Below are positions 1 through 7,921 of a stretch of 64,000 nucleotides of DNA, one piece after another. The notes beneath the pieces are model-generated. The model did no database searches and was not told the DNA's origin. It saw only the letters and a list, made by a program, of their open reading frames with translations. Made by a program: the position numbers and the translations under genes. The stretch is from Nostoc sp. KVJ20 (lineage in GTDB: Bacteria; Cyanobacteriota; Cyanobacteriia; Cyanobacteriales; Nostocaceae). The stretch covers positions 1 to 64,000 of the forward strand of contig NZ_KV757672.1 in assembly GCF_001712795.1 (NCBI RefSeq), written 5' to 3'. Positions within the stretch are counted from its first letter, which is position 1. The number at the start of each line of letters is the position of its first letter.

Positions 1-1092
1 AACGATACCCTTCTTGGTGATGCCGGAAATGACCGTTTATTTGGCGAACAAGGAGATGACAGATTATCAGGTGATGCTGGAAATGATACTTTGTATGGTG
101 GCGTAGGAAATGATACTTATTCTTTTGTAGCGAATACTGCCTTAGGAACCGACACAATAATAGAAACCACAACAGGTGGTACTGATACTATTAACTTTAG
201 CGGTACTACAGTTGCGGTCAATCTAAATCTAGGTGTAACAACTTCGCAAACAGTTAATAGCAATCTCAATCTCATTCTTTCTGCCAACAACGTTATTGAA
301 AATGCAACGGGTGGCACAGGAAATGACACTCTCACTGGTAATACACTGAATAACACTTTAATTGGCGGTGGCGGAAATGACCGACTCCAAGGATTAACAG
401 GAAATGATACCTATTCTTTTGTAGCTAATAGTGCCTTGGGAACGGACACAATTATAGAAACCACAACAGGTGGTACTGACACTATTAACTTTAGCGGTAC
501 TACAGTTGCGGTCAATCTAAATCTAGGTGTAACAACTTCGCAAACAGTTAATAGCAATCTCAATCTCATTCTTTCTGCCAACAACGTTATTGAAAATGCA
601 ACGGGTGGCACGGGTAATGACACTCTCACTGGTAATACACTGAATAACACTCTCATTGGTGGTGGTGGAAATGACCGACTCCAAGGGTTAGCAGGAAATG
701 ACACCCTCTTGGGAGGTAATGGTAATGATACTCTTACAGGTGGAATTGGTAGTGATAAATATCTGTTCCAAAGTAATAGTGTGTTTAACACAAGCTTAGG
801 TATTGATACCATCACTGACTTTGAAGCCGGACAAGACCAGATTGTGCTGAGTAAAACCACCTTCAATACTGTTACTAATACTGTGGGTCAGGCTTTAACT
901 GACTTTGCAGTTGTCACTGGTAATCAATTCGTCAACGCTAGTAATGCGCGTATTGTCTTTAGCCAAAGTAGTGGCAGCTTATTCTATAACCAAGATGGCA
1001 ACGTTCTGGGTACAGGAACAGTATTTGAGTTTGCCCGTTTGGGGAATCCTAATATTACTTTGAGTAGTAGCAATTTTAGTCTGATTGCTTAG
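1..1092 (+). CDS. RTX (hemolysin-type calcium-binding repeat) protein, 3' part
   Basis: The frame is open from base 1, so the 5' end lies outside the window; 363 residues are visible. Repeated GGxGxD-like nonapeptides (GNDTLLG, GGNGNDTLTGG) form calcium-binding beta-roll turns at residues 1-40, about 85-100, 180-200 and 225-250. Between them lie two nearly identical 98-residue units that begin GNDTYSFVAN. The C-terminus (SDKYLFQ, then DTITDFEAGQDQIVLS) is the usual closing module of cyanobacterial RTX proteins, which are generally secreted through type I exporters; that last point is family knowledge. No catalytic domain is visible in this part, so the specific function is unknown. A TTG at 91 could be taken for a start, but the repeats continue upstream of it. 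Confidence 0.9.
   Translation, partial: NDTLLGDAGNDRLFGEQGDDRLSGDAGNDTLYGGVGNDTYSFVANTALGTDTIIETTTGGTDTINFSGTTVAVNLNLGVTTSQTVNSNLNLILSANNVIENATGGTGNDTLTGNTLNNTLIGGGGNDRLQGLTGNDTYSFVANSALGTDTIIETTTGGTDTINFSGTTVAVNLNLGVTTSQTVNSNLNLILSANNVIENATGGTGNDTLTGNTLNNTLIGGGGNDRLQGLAGNDTLLGGNGNDTLTGGIGSDKYLFQSNSVFNTSLGIDTITDFEAGQDQIVLSKTTFNTVTNTVGQALTDFAVVTGNQFVNASNARIVFSQSSGSLFYNQDGNVLGTGTVFEFARLGNPNITLSSSNFSLIA
106..693 (+). repeat. Two tandem 294 bp units inside the RTX gene
   Basis: Unit 1 is 106-399 and unit 2 is 400-693. Each encodes 98 residues and they differ at only a few bases, which points to a recent in-frame duplication or homogenisation. The following sequence at 694 begins with the same GGAAATGA start as a third unit but then diverges. 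Confidence 0.93.
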
Positions 1093-1129
1093 TACTCTGT
1101 CAACTTTCAATTGATAGATAATCAAGTTC

Positions 1130-1155
1130 GTAGTAAGGACTAAAGTCTTTACTAC
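1130..1155. repeat. Palindrome after the RTX gene, possible terminator
   Basis: The arms GTAGTAAGGACT (1130-1141) and AGTCTTTACTAC (1144-1155) pair with one G-T wobble. It lies 38 bases after the RTX stop codon. No T-run follows, so it may be a dispersed palindrome rather than an intrinsic terminator. Confidence 0.6.
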
Positions 1156-1399
1156 AAACCCTCAAAACTAGCTTAAAAAAGTACTAGTATCACCTTGCCT
1201 TAATTAGAAAATATAAATGCTTAGGAATTTCTAATACTATTTTTGATTTACAATTTTGGATTTTGGATTGTTAAAGAGTTAGTGGCGATCGCTCGTTCTC
1301 AGACTCACCACCGCTACGCTATCACCCAATACGGTTCAGTTAAGCCTGAAAGTCTTGTAAATTAAGCATTTTCCCAAGAATAAAAATGAGCGTGTGGTG

Positions 1400-1525
1400 C
1401 AATACTGCTCGGATAAGCATTTTGAACTCGGAATTGGGTTTGGGGAAAAGGTTAAAGGGTAAAGGTTAAAGGTTTTTTCTTTCCCCTTACCCCTTACCCT
1501 TTTCCCCAAAATCCGACAAGTATTG
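1400..1525 (+). repeat. MITE-like element, copy 1
   Basis: About 126 bp with imperfect terminal inverted repeats: CAATACTGCTCGG at the left and CCGACAAGTATTG at the right. The interior is an inverted A/G-rich and C/T-rich stretch (GGGGAAAAGGTTAAAGGG against CCCTTACCCTTTTCCCC) that would fold into a long hairpin. Two related copies lie at 5332-5456 and 15705-15828. The flanks GCGTGTGGTGC (1390-1400) and GCGTATGGTGC (1526-1536) look like a slightly decayed 11 bp target duplication. No coding capacity. Confidence 0.75.
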
Positions 1526-1582
1526 GCGTATGGTGCATCTCAAAGACTTCTTATTGGTGTCTCCAGATATACAAAGTAGTGA

Positions 1583-1774
1583 CGTACTGAAAGCAATTTA
1601 GGAAGAATTCCTGCCAATGTGAAATTTCTTGCAGAACAACCTTTAGAAGACGGCTCTTACCTGTCATATATTTATCAATCGGGCAAGCTTAGAAAAAAAG
1701 GTTGTCAACCAATACTGCTACGAGTGATTGAATACACAATTGAATATCCACGCAACTTTGAAAACACGCCGTAG
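1583..1774 (+). pseudogene. Fragment of an IS4-type transposase
   Basis: After an in-frame TGA at 1580-1582 the frame stays open to the TAG at 1772-1774. It reads LGRIPANVKFLAEQPLEDGS, then YLSYIY, then KKGCQPILLRVIEYTIE. The DGSYLS...R.IEYT pattern is what I recognise from DDE transposases of the IS4 group, in the middle of the protein. There is no N-terminus, no catalytic triad and no visible element ends, so this is a remnant. The assignment is from motif memory and could be tested by translated search. Confidence 0.6.
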
Positions 1775-2098
1775 ATACTTTTTCTTACCACAGTGTATTG
1801 CATATAAATACTAAGCAGTATAGAGTTAAGTCGCTAGTACTACTGTGCATAATTCATAATCCGTAATTCGTAATGATGCTCCTACGGACGCTTGATCGTT
1901 AACGTAATTAACATTTTTGCAAGGGTTTCAGACATTTGAAATGAGTGATTTATTTTCGCCGTACTGTGCTAGCATTTACCACTATTAATTTAAAAATATT
2001 CATGCTAACTATGCAACATGTCCATATCAAACAATATTAAATCTATTGCCAAAGTATGAGTGTGCCTACATTGGGCTTTGTCCCATTAACGCTCTCGG
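1775..2098. other. Intergenic, no gene seen
   Basis: A 324 bp A+T-rich stretch between the transposase fragment and the antiporter gene. It contains a short direct repeat (AATTCATAATCCGTAATTCGTAATG near 1851) of a kind common in this genome. I see no coding pattern; the antiporter promoter should lie here. Confidence 0.5.
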
Positions 2099-4144
2099 AT
2101 GAAATCATATGTTAACGCAACTCTAGGGCAGAGTATGACAAATTTTTTGCTAGCTTCTGTATTATCTACACCAATTAAAGAACCAGTACCGGTTTTTCTG
2201 ATGATGTTGGGGATTATGCTAATCGCACCCCTGCTATTTGAAAAAATCAAACTACCGGGTATTGTCGGATTAATTTTGGCCGGTGTTGTAGTCGGGCCAA
2301 ATGGACTGGGATTATTGGCACGAGATAACACAATTGTGCTTTTAGGCACAGTTGGTTTGCTATTTCTCATGTTCATGGCAGGACTGGAAACTAGCTTGGA
2401 TGATCTGAAATATAACGCTGATAAAGCAATCATATTCGGATTAGCTACCTTTGGTGTGCCGATGGTATTAGGTACCGCAGCCATGATGGCCATTGGCTAT
2501 GGTGTATTACCTGCCATTTTAGTTGCTTCTTGTTTTGCTTCCCATACGCTACTAGCACTACCGATAGTCAGTAAATTGGGAATTATGCGCTCTCAGACAT
2601 TGACGACCACTCTCGGAGGCACATTAATCACCAATGTTTTAGCACTTTTGGTTTTAGCGGTGGTAGTGAGAGCGCATCAAGGCAGCTTAAGCATACAGTT
2701 TTGGTTATTCCTGATTCCTTCACTAATTATCTACACATTTCTGACACTATGGGGTCTACCTCGTCTTGGTCGCTGGTTCTTTCAGCGGTTTGGACACGAT
2801 GAAGGGGCAGAATTTACTTTTGTCCTAGCTACCCTGTTTGTGGTTTCCTATGGGGCAGAATTAATCCAAATTGAGCCGATTATTGGCGCTTTTTTAGCTG
2901 GAGTTGCTATTACCCAGCTAATTCCCCAACTTAGTCCTCTGATGAATCGGATTCAATTTATCGGAAATACGCTGTTTGTACCCTTTTTCTTAATTTCTGT
3001 GGGAATGTTGGTGAATCCCCTGATTCTGATTCAAGAACCGCGATCGCTCCTAGTATCCGCTGTCATGGTAACTGTTGCCATTATCGCTAAGTTCATTCCT
3101 GCATGGGGTTCGGGCAAGTTATTCGGATTCAATTTTGACAATATCATGTTGATGTTTGGGCTATCAGTAGCTCAGGCAGCCTCTACCCTAGCTGCAATCA
3201 CTGTTGCTTACAAAATCGAGTTGGTCGATCAGTTAACAGTGAATGGTACGATCGCCATGATCTTAGTTACCTGCATTGCTTCTCCTTGGGTGACAGATCG
3301 GTGGGGGAAAAAAATCAGGCCAGGAGAAACTAGTATTGAAAGTCATCAGTTAGGAAATCTAGGCGATCGCGTTTTAGTACCAGTTGCCAACCCTAGCACT
3401 GAAGATAACTTGCTGAAGTTGGCAATACTCTTAACAAAATCAGCAGACGGGACTTTATTACCACTCCATATTTTACTAGAACAAAGTTCCCCAATTTCTC
3501 CAGGGGATAAAGCCAGACAAAGCCAATTACTGTCAACAGCAGAAATGATTGCCCATGCTGCCGTGGTCAATGTTAGTCCCATTGGTCGGATTGACGAATC
3601 AATTGATAAGGGAATTGCTCGTGTAGCAGAAGAAAAGCAGGCCAGTGTGATTGTCTGCGGCTGGAAAGGTTACTCTACTTATCAGGAAAATCTCTTTGGC
3701 GGTGTCATTGACAAGATTGTAAATCGCAGTAATGTGCCTGTTTTGGTAACTCGATTCCCCTTGCCAATTGAGCATACAACACGAGTCTTTCTGGCTTTCA
3801 CCACCCAACAAACTTATGCTAGTTCTTTTGGAGAAAGTATTCAATTAGTCAAAAGTTTGGCAACGGAACTCAAAGCTACTGTACAACTTTTGCAAGTTGT
3901 CACAAAACAAGGAGTAGATATCGATTTGACTAAAACCGGATTGCCAGAAGATACACCAATTCAAAAAGTGCGAGGCAATTTTGTGCAGCAAGTTTCTCGT
4001 TTACTCAAAACCAACGATCTGCTAGTGTTAAACGGGACTGTTGAACAGAAAACTCAACTAGTTTCACTTTTTGGTCGAATACCAGAAGCGATCGCTCGCA
4101 ATCATCCTGAAGTTGCTATGATTATTGCCTACTTTCCCAAATAG
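2099..4144 (+). CDS. KefB-like cation:proton antiporter with C-terminal USP-like region
   Basis: The 681-residue product has about twelve hydrophobic segments in residues 25-400, including LPGIVGLILAGVVVGPNGLG, which matches the start of CPA2-family Na+/H+ or K+/H+ exchangers. Residues about 420-680 are soluble and read as universal-stress-protein folds: LGDRVLVPVANPSTEDN at the start, later VIVCGWKGYS and VNRSNVPVLVTRFP. This layout is common in cyanobacterial antiporters and suggests nucleotide- or stress-linked gating in the cytosol, which is inference. ATG 2099 gives the longest product; ATG 2135 follows AGGGCAGAG and could be the true start. It stands alone, 95 bp or more ahead of mtnA. 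Confidence 0.88.
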   Translation: MKSYVNATLGQSMTNFLLASVLSTPIKEPVPVFLMMLGIMLIAPLLFEKIKLPGIVGLILAGVVVGPNGLGLLARDNTIVLLGTVGLLFLMFMAGLETSLDDLKYNADKAIIFGLATFGVPMVLGTAAMMAIGYGVLPAILVASCFASHTLLALPIVSKLGIMRSQTLTTTLGGTLITNVLALLVLAVVVRAHQGSLSIQFWLFLIPSLIIYTFLTLWGLPRLGRWFFQRFGHDEGAEFTFVLATLFVVSYGAELIQIEPIIGAFLAGVAITQLIPQLSPLMNRIQFIGNTLFVPFFLISVGMLVNPLILIQEPRSLLVSAVMVTVAIIAKFIPAWGSGKLFGFNFDNIMLMFGLSVAQAASTLAAITVAYKIELVDQLTVNGTIAMILVTCIASPWVTDRWGKKIRPGETSIESHQLGNLGDRVLVPVANPSTEDNLLKLAILLTKSADGTLLPLHILLEQSSPISPGDKARQSQLLSTAEMIAHAAVVNVSPIGRIDESIDKGIARVAEEKQASVIVCGWKGYSTYQENLFGGVIDKIVNRSNVPVLVTRFPLPIEHTTRVFLAFTTQQTYASSFGESIQLVKSLATELKATVQLLQVVTKQGVDIDLTKTGLPEDTPIQKVRGNFVQQVSRLLKTNDLLVLNGTVEQKTQLVSLFGRIPEAIARNHPEVAMIIAYFPK

Positions 4145-4235
4145 TCCCAAGATGAGGAAGAAGTAGGGGAAGAGGTGAAAATGTCCAATCCTCAATACCC
4201 AATATCTTCCTATGACTTTTAAATTTTGAATTTTT

Positions 4236-4265
4236 AATTTTGAATTCGGAGCGAAGCAACGTGAC
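4236..4265 (+). repeat. Dispersed leader repeat that contains the mtnA start codon
   Basis: AATTTTGAATTCGGAGCGAAGC is followed by AACGTGAC, in which GTG 4261 is the likely mtnA start. The same run in the opposite orientation, with one change, precedes the ABC ATPase gene at 38271-38306. The GAATTCGGAGCGAAGC block includes GGAG about 9 bases before the GTG and may act as the ribosome site. Confidence 0.7.
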
Positions 4266-5322
4266 ACCTTCCCCAAACCAAGTTTATCCCGTTATTTGGC
4301 ACAACAACTCAGTGTCACTAATTGACCAAACTCGCTTACCCAACGAATATACATTTGTGGAAATTCACCGCAGTGAAGATATGGCGCGGGCGATTAAAAC
4401 CATGATTGTCCGGGGTGCGCCTGCAATTGGTGTAGCTGCGGCTTATGGAATGTATCTTGGTGCAAGAGAAATTGAAACAAGCGATCGCCACGATTTTTTG
4501 CAAGACTTAGATAAAGTAGCCCAGTTATTACGTTCTACTCGTCCGACGGCGGTAAATTTATTTTGGGCAATTAGCCGGATGATCAAAGCCGCCTACGAAA
4601 CCCTGGGAACAGTGGAAGACATCAAGCAAACCCTTTTCCAAACAGCCCAAGCTATTAACGCTGAAGATTTGCAAACCTGTCAAGCAATTGGCGACAATGG
4701 TTTGACAGTCTTGCCTACTACCCCAGAAAAGCTGACGCTGCTTACCCACTGCAACGCTGGGGCACTAGCTACTGCTGGTTATGGCACTGCTTTGGGTGTT
4801 GTGCGTTCTGCTTGGAGGGAAGGACGTTTGGAGCGTTTATTTGCCGATGAAACCCGTCCCCGCTTACAAGGCGCAAAACTCACCACTTGGGAATGTGTCC
4901 AAGAAGGTATTCCAGTTACATTAATTACTGATAATATGGCAGCCCATTGCATGAAACAGGGTTTGATTCATGCTGTAGTTGTGGGTGCTGATCGAATTGC
5001 TGCTAATGGTGACACTGCTAATAAAATTGGTACATATAGTGTAGCGATCGCAGCTAAAGCTCATAATATACCCTTCTTTGTGGCTGCACCCCTTTCCACC
5101 GTTGATTTTGAATTAGCCGATGGCAGCAAAATTCCCATTGAAGAACGCGAACCAACAGAAATCTATCAAGTTGGTGATACTATTCTCACACCTGCGGGTG
5201 TAGAGTTTTACAATCCAGCATTTGATGTCACTCCAGCTGAGTTGATTACAGCAATTATTACAGAGAATGGAGTATTTGCTCCTGGTGAATTAGTGAAATC
5301 TCAGCCACAGCAAGTAGCCTAA
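4261..5322 (+). CDS. mtnA: S-methyl-5-thioribose-1-phosphate isomerase
   Basis: This enzyme converts methylthioribose 1-phosphate to methylthioribulose 1-phosphate in the methionine salvage pathway. The product is 353 residues from GTG 4261, the normal family length. Visible signatures are RGAPAIGVAAAYG near residue 58, THCNAGALAT with the catalytic cysteine region, and GADRIAANGDTANKIGTY with the catalytic aspartate, followed by FFVAAPLSTVD. A TTG 21 bases upstream is in frame but lies inside the dispersed repeat, so GTG 4261 is preferred. No other salvage gene is adjacent. It ends just 9 bases before MITE copy 2. Confidence 0.95.
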   Translation: MTPSPNQVYPVIWHNNSVSLIDQTRLPNEYTFVEIHRSEDMARAIKTMIVRGAPAIGVAAAYGMYLGAREIETSDRHDFLQDLDKVAQLLRSTRPTAVNLFWAISRMIKAAYETLGTVEDIKQTLFQTAQAINAEDLQTCQAIGDNGLTVLPTTPEKLTLLTHCNAGALATAGYGTALGVVRSAWREGRLERLFADETRPRLQGAKLTTWECVQEGIPVTLITDNMAAHCMKQGLIHAVVVGADRIAANGDTANKIGTYSVAIAAKAHNIPFFVAAPLSTVDFELADGSKIPIEEREPTEIYQVGDTILTPAGVEFYNPAFDVTPAELITAIITENGVFAPGELVKSQPQQVA

Positions 5323-5331
5323 CATTAATCC

Positions 5332-5456
5332 CAATACTGCTGGAGTTTTGGATTTTAAACTGGAATTTGGTTTGGGGAAAAGGTTACTGGGTTTGGGTTA
5401 AAAGTTTTTTCTTTGCTCTGTCCCATTCTCCTTTTCCCCTTAACCGACAAGTATTG
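5332..5456 (+). repeat. MITE-like element, copy 2
   Basis: About 125 bp with CAATACTGC at the left and CCGACAAGTATTG at the right, and the same GGGGAAAAGG...CCTTTTCCCC interior as copy 1. It lies between mtnA and the convergent SRPBCC gene and may supply transcription termination for both. Flanking duplication is not convincing here. Confidence 0.7.
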
Positions 5457-5470
5457 ATATCAATTATGTA

Positions 5471-5914
5471 TCAATTAGCTTTAATATTCAGCGCATATTC
5501 TTTAAACCTTTCCAAATCAGCTTGAATCGTCGATTCAACTATCCGTCCCAAAAATAAATTATCCATAATTTTGCCAATAATGCCAGGAATCGCATAGGAA
5601 ATGGTCATTTTAACAATGCTACTATTGTGGCGATCGTAAAAGCGAATTGCTCCTTGATTGGGCAAACCATCAATCGATTCCCATTGGATAATTTGATTGG
5701 GAATAACTTTAAGAATTCGGGATTGCCAATTAAATTCTAGACTGCCAGTTTTTAATTTCCAAAGAGATATATCTGGATTCTCTGGGGGAATTTTCACCGA
5801 ATCAATCCATTTCATCCACCGAGGCATTTGCTCTAAATCAGACCAGAGGCTCCATACTAAATCTATAGGAACTTCTACTTCTACCTGCACAGTATGCTCT
5901 AACCAATCTGACAT
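5471..5914 (-). CDS. SRPBCC-family protein (polyketide cyclase/dehydrase-like)
   Basis: The 147-residue product begins MSDWLEHTVQVEVEVPIDLV, then WSLWSDLEQMPRWMKWIDSV, the opening beta strand and helix of the START-like SRPBCC fold that binds hydrophobic ligands. The end (DLERFKEYAL) is the usual C-terminal helix. The start at 5914 is preferred because the frame upstream runs into a dispersed repeat; GGAAAAAGAGATA precedes it. It is downstream of crtQ on the same strand with a 123 bp gap filled by that repeat, so co-transcription is likely. A role in carotenoid handling is suggested only by position. Confidence 0.85.
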   Translation of the reverse strand: MSDWLEHTVQVEVEVPIDLVWSLWSDLEQMPRWMKWIDSVKIPPENPDISLWKLKTGSLEFNWQSRILKVIPNQIIQWESIDGLPNQGAIRFYDRHNSSIVKMTISYAIPGIIGKIMDNLFLGRIVESTIQADLERFKEYALNIKAN

Positions 5915-5924
5915 TATCTCTTTT

Positions 5925-6025
5925 TCCTTCTCTACGAGACGCTTTGCGTAGCTTGCTTGTTTGCAGGAGTACGGGCCCTTTGCGCCCTTCCCTTTACGCG
6001 AACGCGGTAGCCTGTGGCAAGCCAC
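5925..6025. repeat. Palindromic dispersed repeats between crtQ and the SRPBCC gene
   Basis: This GC-rich block contains CTCTACGAGACGCTTTGCG, GGGCCCTTTGCGCCC and TACGCGAACGCGGTAGC, all pieces that recur elsewhere in the window (for example 19665-19690, 49795-49840). It fills the space between two co-directional genes without a coding pattern. Confidence 0.6.
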
Positions 6026-6037
6026 TCCGTGTCTATG

Positions 6038-7477
6038 TCAATTCTTCAAACTATCCAAAATCACTTTGGCCGCACGCCGCCCAGAAATAGTTGCTCCTTC
6101 CATGCTGTCGATGTAGTCTTGCTGAGTATAACTCCCTGCAAGGAAGAAATTATCCACTGGTGTTTTTTGGTTGGGACGGTACGCATCCATACCTGGCGCT
6201 TCTCGGTAGAGAGACTGAGCAAGTTTTACTACGCTATACCAAGTCATATTTAGTTCCCGCGACGAGGGAAATAGTTCATGAACTTGCTTGAGGACATGCT
6301 GTGCGATCGCTTCATTACTTTGTGCAATAAACGGATCTCCCGGTGTCAGCACTAGTTGTAACAAAGACCCCTGTCCTGGGCGATAATAATCAGCAGGGCT
6401 AGTCAACGCCAAATCCGCAAAACAAGAAAAGTCAGCATCGGCTGTGTAAAGTAAATTATCGATTCCAGCCGCATGATTTAGCTGTTTACGTTCCTTTCCA
6501 TCGTTCAATTCTGTTACCCAACCATCGAAGCGTAACTGCACTGTAGCCACTGGCACTGCATCCAGTTTGTAAATATTGTCAAATTCTGACCACTTACGCC
6601 ACTCGTTGGGGAGGATGCGTTGAATTCCTGGAACATCACAAGCAAAAACGTAAGCATCCGCGGTGATAGTTTCTACGGTATCACCTTGGGCAACTACTAT
6701 ACCAGTGACGCGGGTTTGTCCGTCTGACTCTGTAAACTGGATTTCCCTGACTTGCCGACGCGTGTAAACTTTCGTGCCTCTAACTTCGAGATATTCCAGA
6801 ATGGGTTTGTGTAAATATTCAGATGGTGAACCTTCCAGCATTCGCAAAACTGAAGCTTCAGTTCTAACTGCAAATAGCTGGAATATGGTTAACATACAAC
6901 GAGCAGACATATTTTCGCAATCAATAAATCCTAATGCGTAGGCAATGGGGTTCCACATACGCTTAATGCTGCCATTGCTCCCACCGTGACTGCGGAACCA
7001 GTCGGCAAAGCTAACTTTATCTAAATTGCGGATGGTTTTCATCGCCCCATTAAAGTCTACCAATCCTCGAACTATCGGACTAGTACCCAAAGCGATCGCA
7101 TTTTGCAGTTTATCCTGCAACGATAGTTGAGAAGTAGTAAAAAATGCCTTTAAGCCATTGAAAGGCGCACCTGTGAGGAAGCGAAAATCCAAAGCACCGG
7201 TGCGCCCCCCTTTATTAATAAAAGTGTGGGTATGTTCCTTGAGGCGTAAGTTTTCTAACACCCCCACTTTCTTCATCAAGTCAAATAGTTGGTAGTAGCA
7301 CCCAAAAAATACATGCAACCCCATTTCTAGATGGTTGCCATCTCCATCGACCCAACTGCCAACTTTACCACCCACAAACGGACGAGACTCAAAAATCTCG
7401 ATTTCACAACCAGCATCAGCTAGATCTACTGCGGTTGCTAGTCCAGCCAGTCCCGCACCTACGATTGCAACGCGCAT
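6038..7477 (-). CDS. crtQ: 9,9'-di-cis-zeta-carotene desaturase
   Basis: This FAD-dependent desaturase converts di-cis-zeta-carotene toward lycopene in the cyanobacterial and plant-type carotenoid pathway, at the membrane. The 479-residue product starts MRVAIVGAGLAGLATAVDLA, the dinucleotide-binding motif, followed by FESRPFVGGKVGSWVDGDG, then MGLHVFFGCYYQLF, typical of Zds/CrtQ. The C-terminus has NFFLAGSYTQQDYIDSMEGA, then SGRRAA, the second FAD-binding segment. AAGGAACGACGGA lies upstream of the ATG. Phytoene desaturase (CrtP) is the nearest alternative, but the length and N-terminal motif fit CrtQ better. The SRPBCC gene follows. Confidence 0.93.
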   Translation of the reverse strand: MRVAIVGAGLAGLATAVDLADAGCEIEIFESRPFVGGKVGSWVDGDGNHLEMGLHVFFGCYYQLFDLMKKVGVLENLRLKEHTHTFINKGGRTGALDFRFLTGAPFNGLKAFFTTSQLSLQDKLQNAIALGTSPIVRGLVDFNGAMKTIRNLDKVSFADWFRSHGGSNGSIKRMWNPIAYALGFIDCENMSARCMLTIFQLFAVRTEASVLRMLEGSPSEYLHKPILEYLEVRGTKVYTRRQVREIQFTESDGQTRVTGIVVAQGDTVETITADAYVFACDVPGIQRILPNEWRKWSEFDNIYKLDAVPVATVQLRFDGWVTELNDGKERKQLNHAAGIDNLLYTADADFSCFADLALTSPADYYRPGQGSLLQLVLTPGDPFIAQSNEAIAQHVLKQVHELFPSSRELNMTWYSVVKLAQSLYREAPGMDAYRPNQKTPVDNFFLAGSYTQQDYIDSMEGATISGRRAAKVILDSLKN

Positions 7478-7625
7478 TCCGTCGTTCCTTTTCAGTTTCT
7501 TTACAGATTGTAACTGGGTTGGTGTCGGAATTTGCTACTTAATATCAACTCCACCAGCATATTAAGTTATGGCAATGTTGATACTAAAACCTCTTTGATC
7601 ACTTTTTTTAGTCCCTAAAGATTAC

Positions 7626-7648
7626 CAGACGCGTTTTTCTCGCGTCTG
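7626..7648. repeat. Short perfect hairpin
   Basis: CAGACGCG (7626-7633) and CGCGTCTG (7641-7648) pair perfectly around TTTTTCT. It sits between divergent crtQ and the next gene on the minus strand, so it could end that small gene's transcript, which stops at 7757. Confidence 0.5.
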
Positions 7649-7756
7649 TATCAGCTAGACAAAGTATTGTCCATAGCCGTGGACTCAAAAAGGTATGATA
7701 GCTATTTTTTGGTGGCAAAGCAGTTATCTGGATAAGTACTTAAAGCATCCTCTTAC

Positions 7757-7915
7757 CTATTTGCCGTCTTCGGAAACAGGCAAACTTCTAATCAGTTCAC
7801 GAATCACATCGGTTGCGGGTCTACCTGTTTGTTGGCAATATTTTTCCAGTTTTTCCGCTTCCTGTGTTGCGAGATTGACTGTTATACGTTTAACCGCCCA
7901 TTTTTTATTTGTCAT
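7757..7915 (-). CDS. Small ribbon-helix-helix (CopG-like) protein
   Basis: A 52-residue product: MTNKKWAVKRITVNLATQEA, then EKLEKYCQQTGRPATDVIRE, then LIRSLPVSEDGK. The lysine-rich beta strand (KRITVNL), followed by two helices with the turn TGRPA, is the MetJ/Arc fold of small DNA-binding repressors and antitoxins. An upstream ATG at 7921 would add two residues. No toxin gene is adjacent on either side, so it is either an orphan antitoxin or a stand-alone regulator. The opposite-strand frame over the same bases has no recognisable features. Confidence 0.7.
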   Translation of the reverse strand: MTNKKWAVKRITVNLATQEAEKLEKYCQQTGRPATDVIRELIRSLPVSEDGK

Positions 7916-7921
7916 TATCAT

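Noticed and set aside
411..866. Minus-strand 151-codon frame across the RTX repeats
   Set aside because: Its P/V/S-rich repeats are the mirror of the RTX coding strand; it has no start context or family match.
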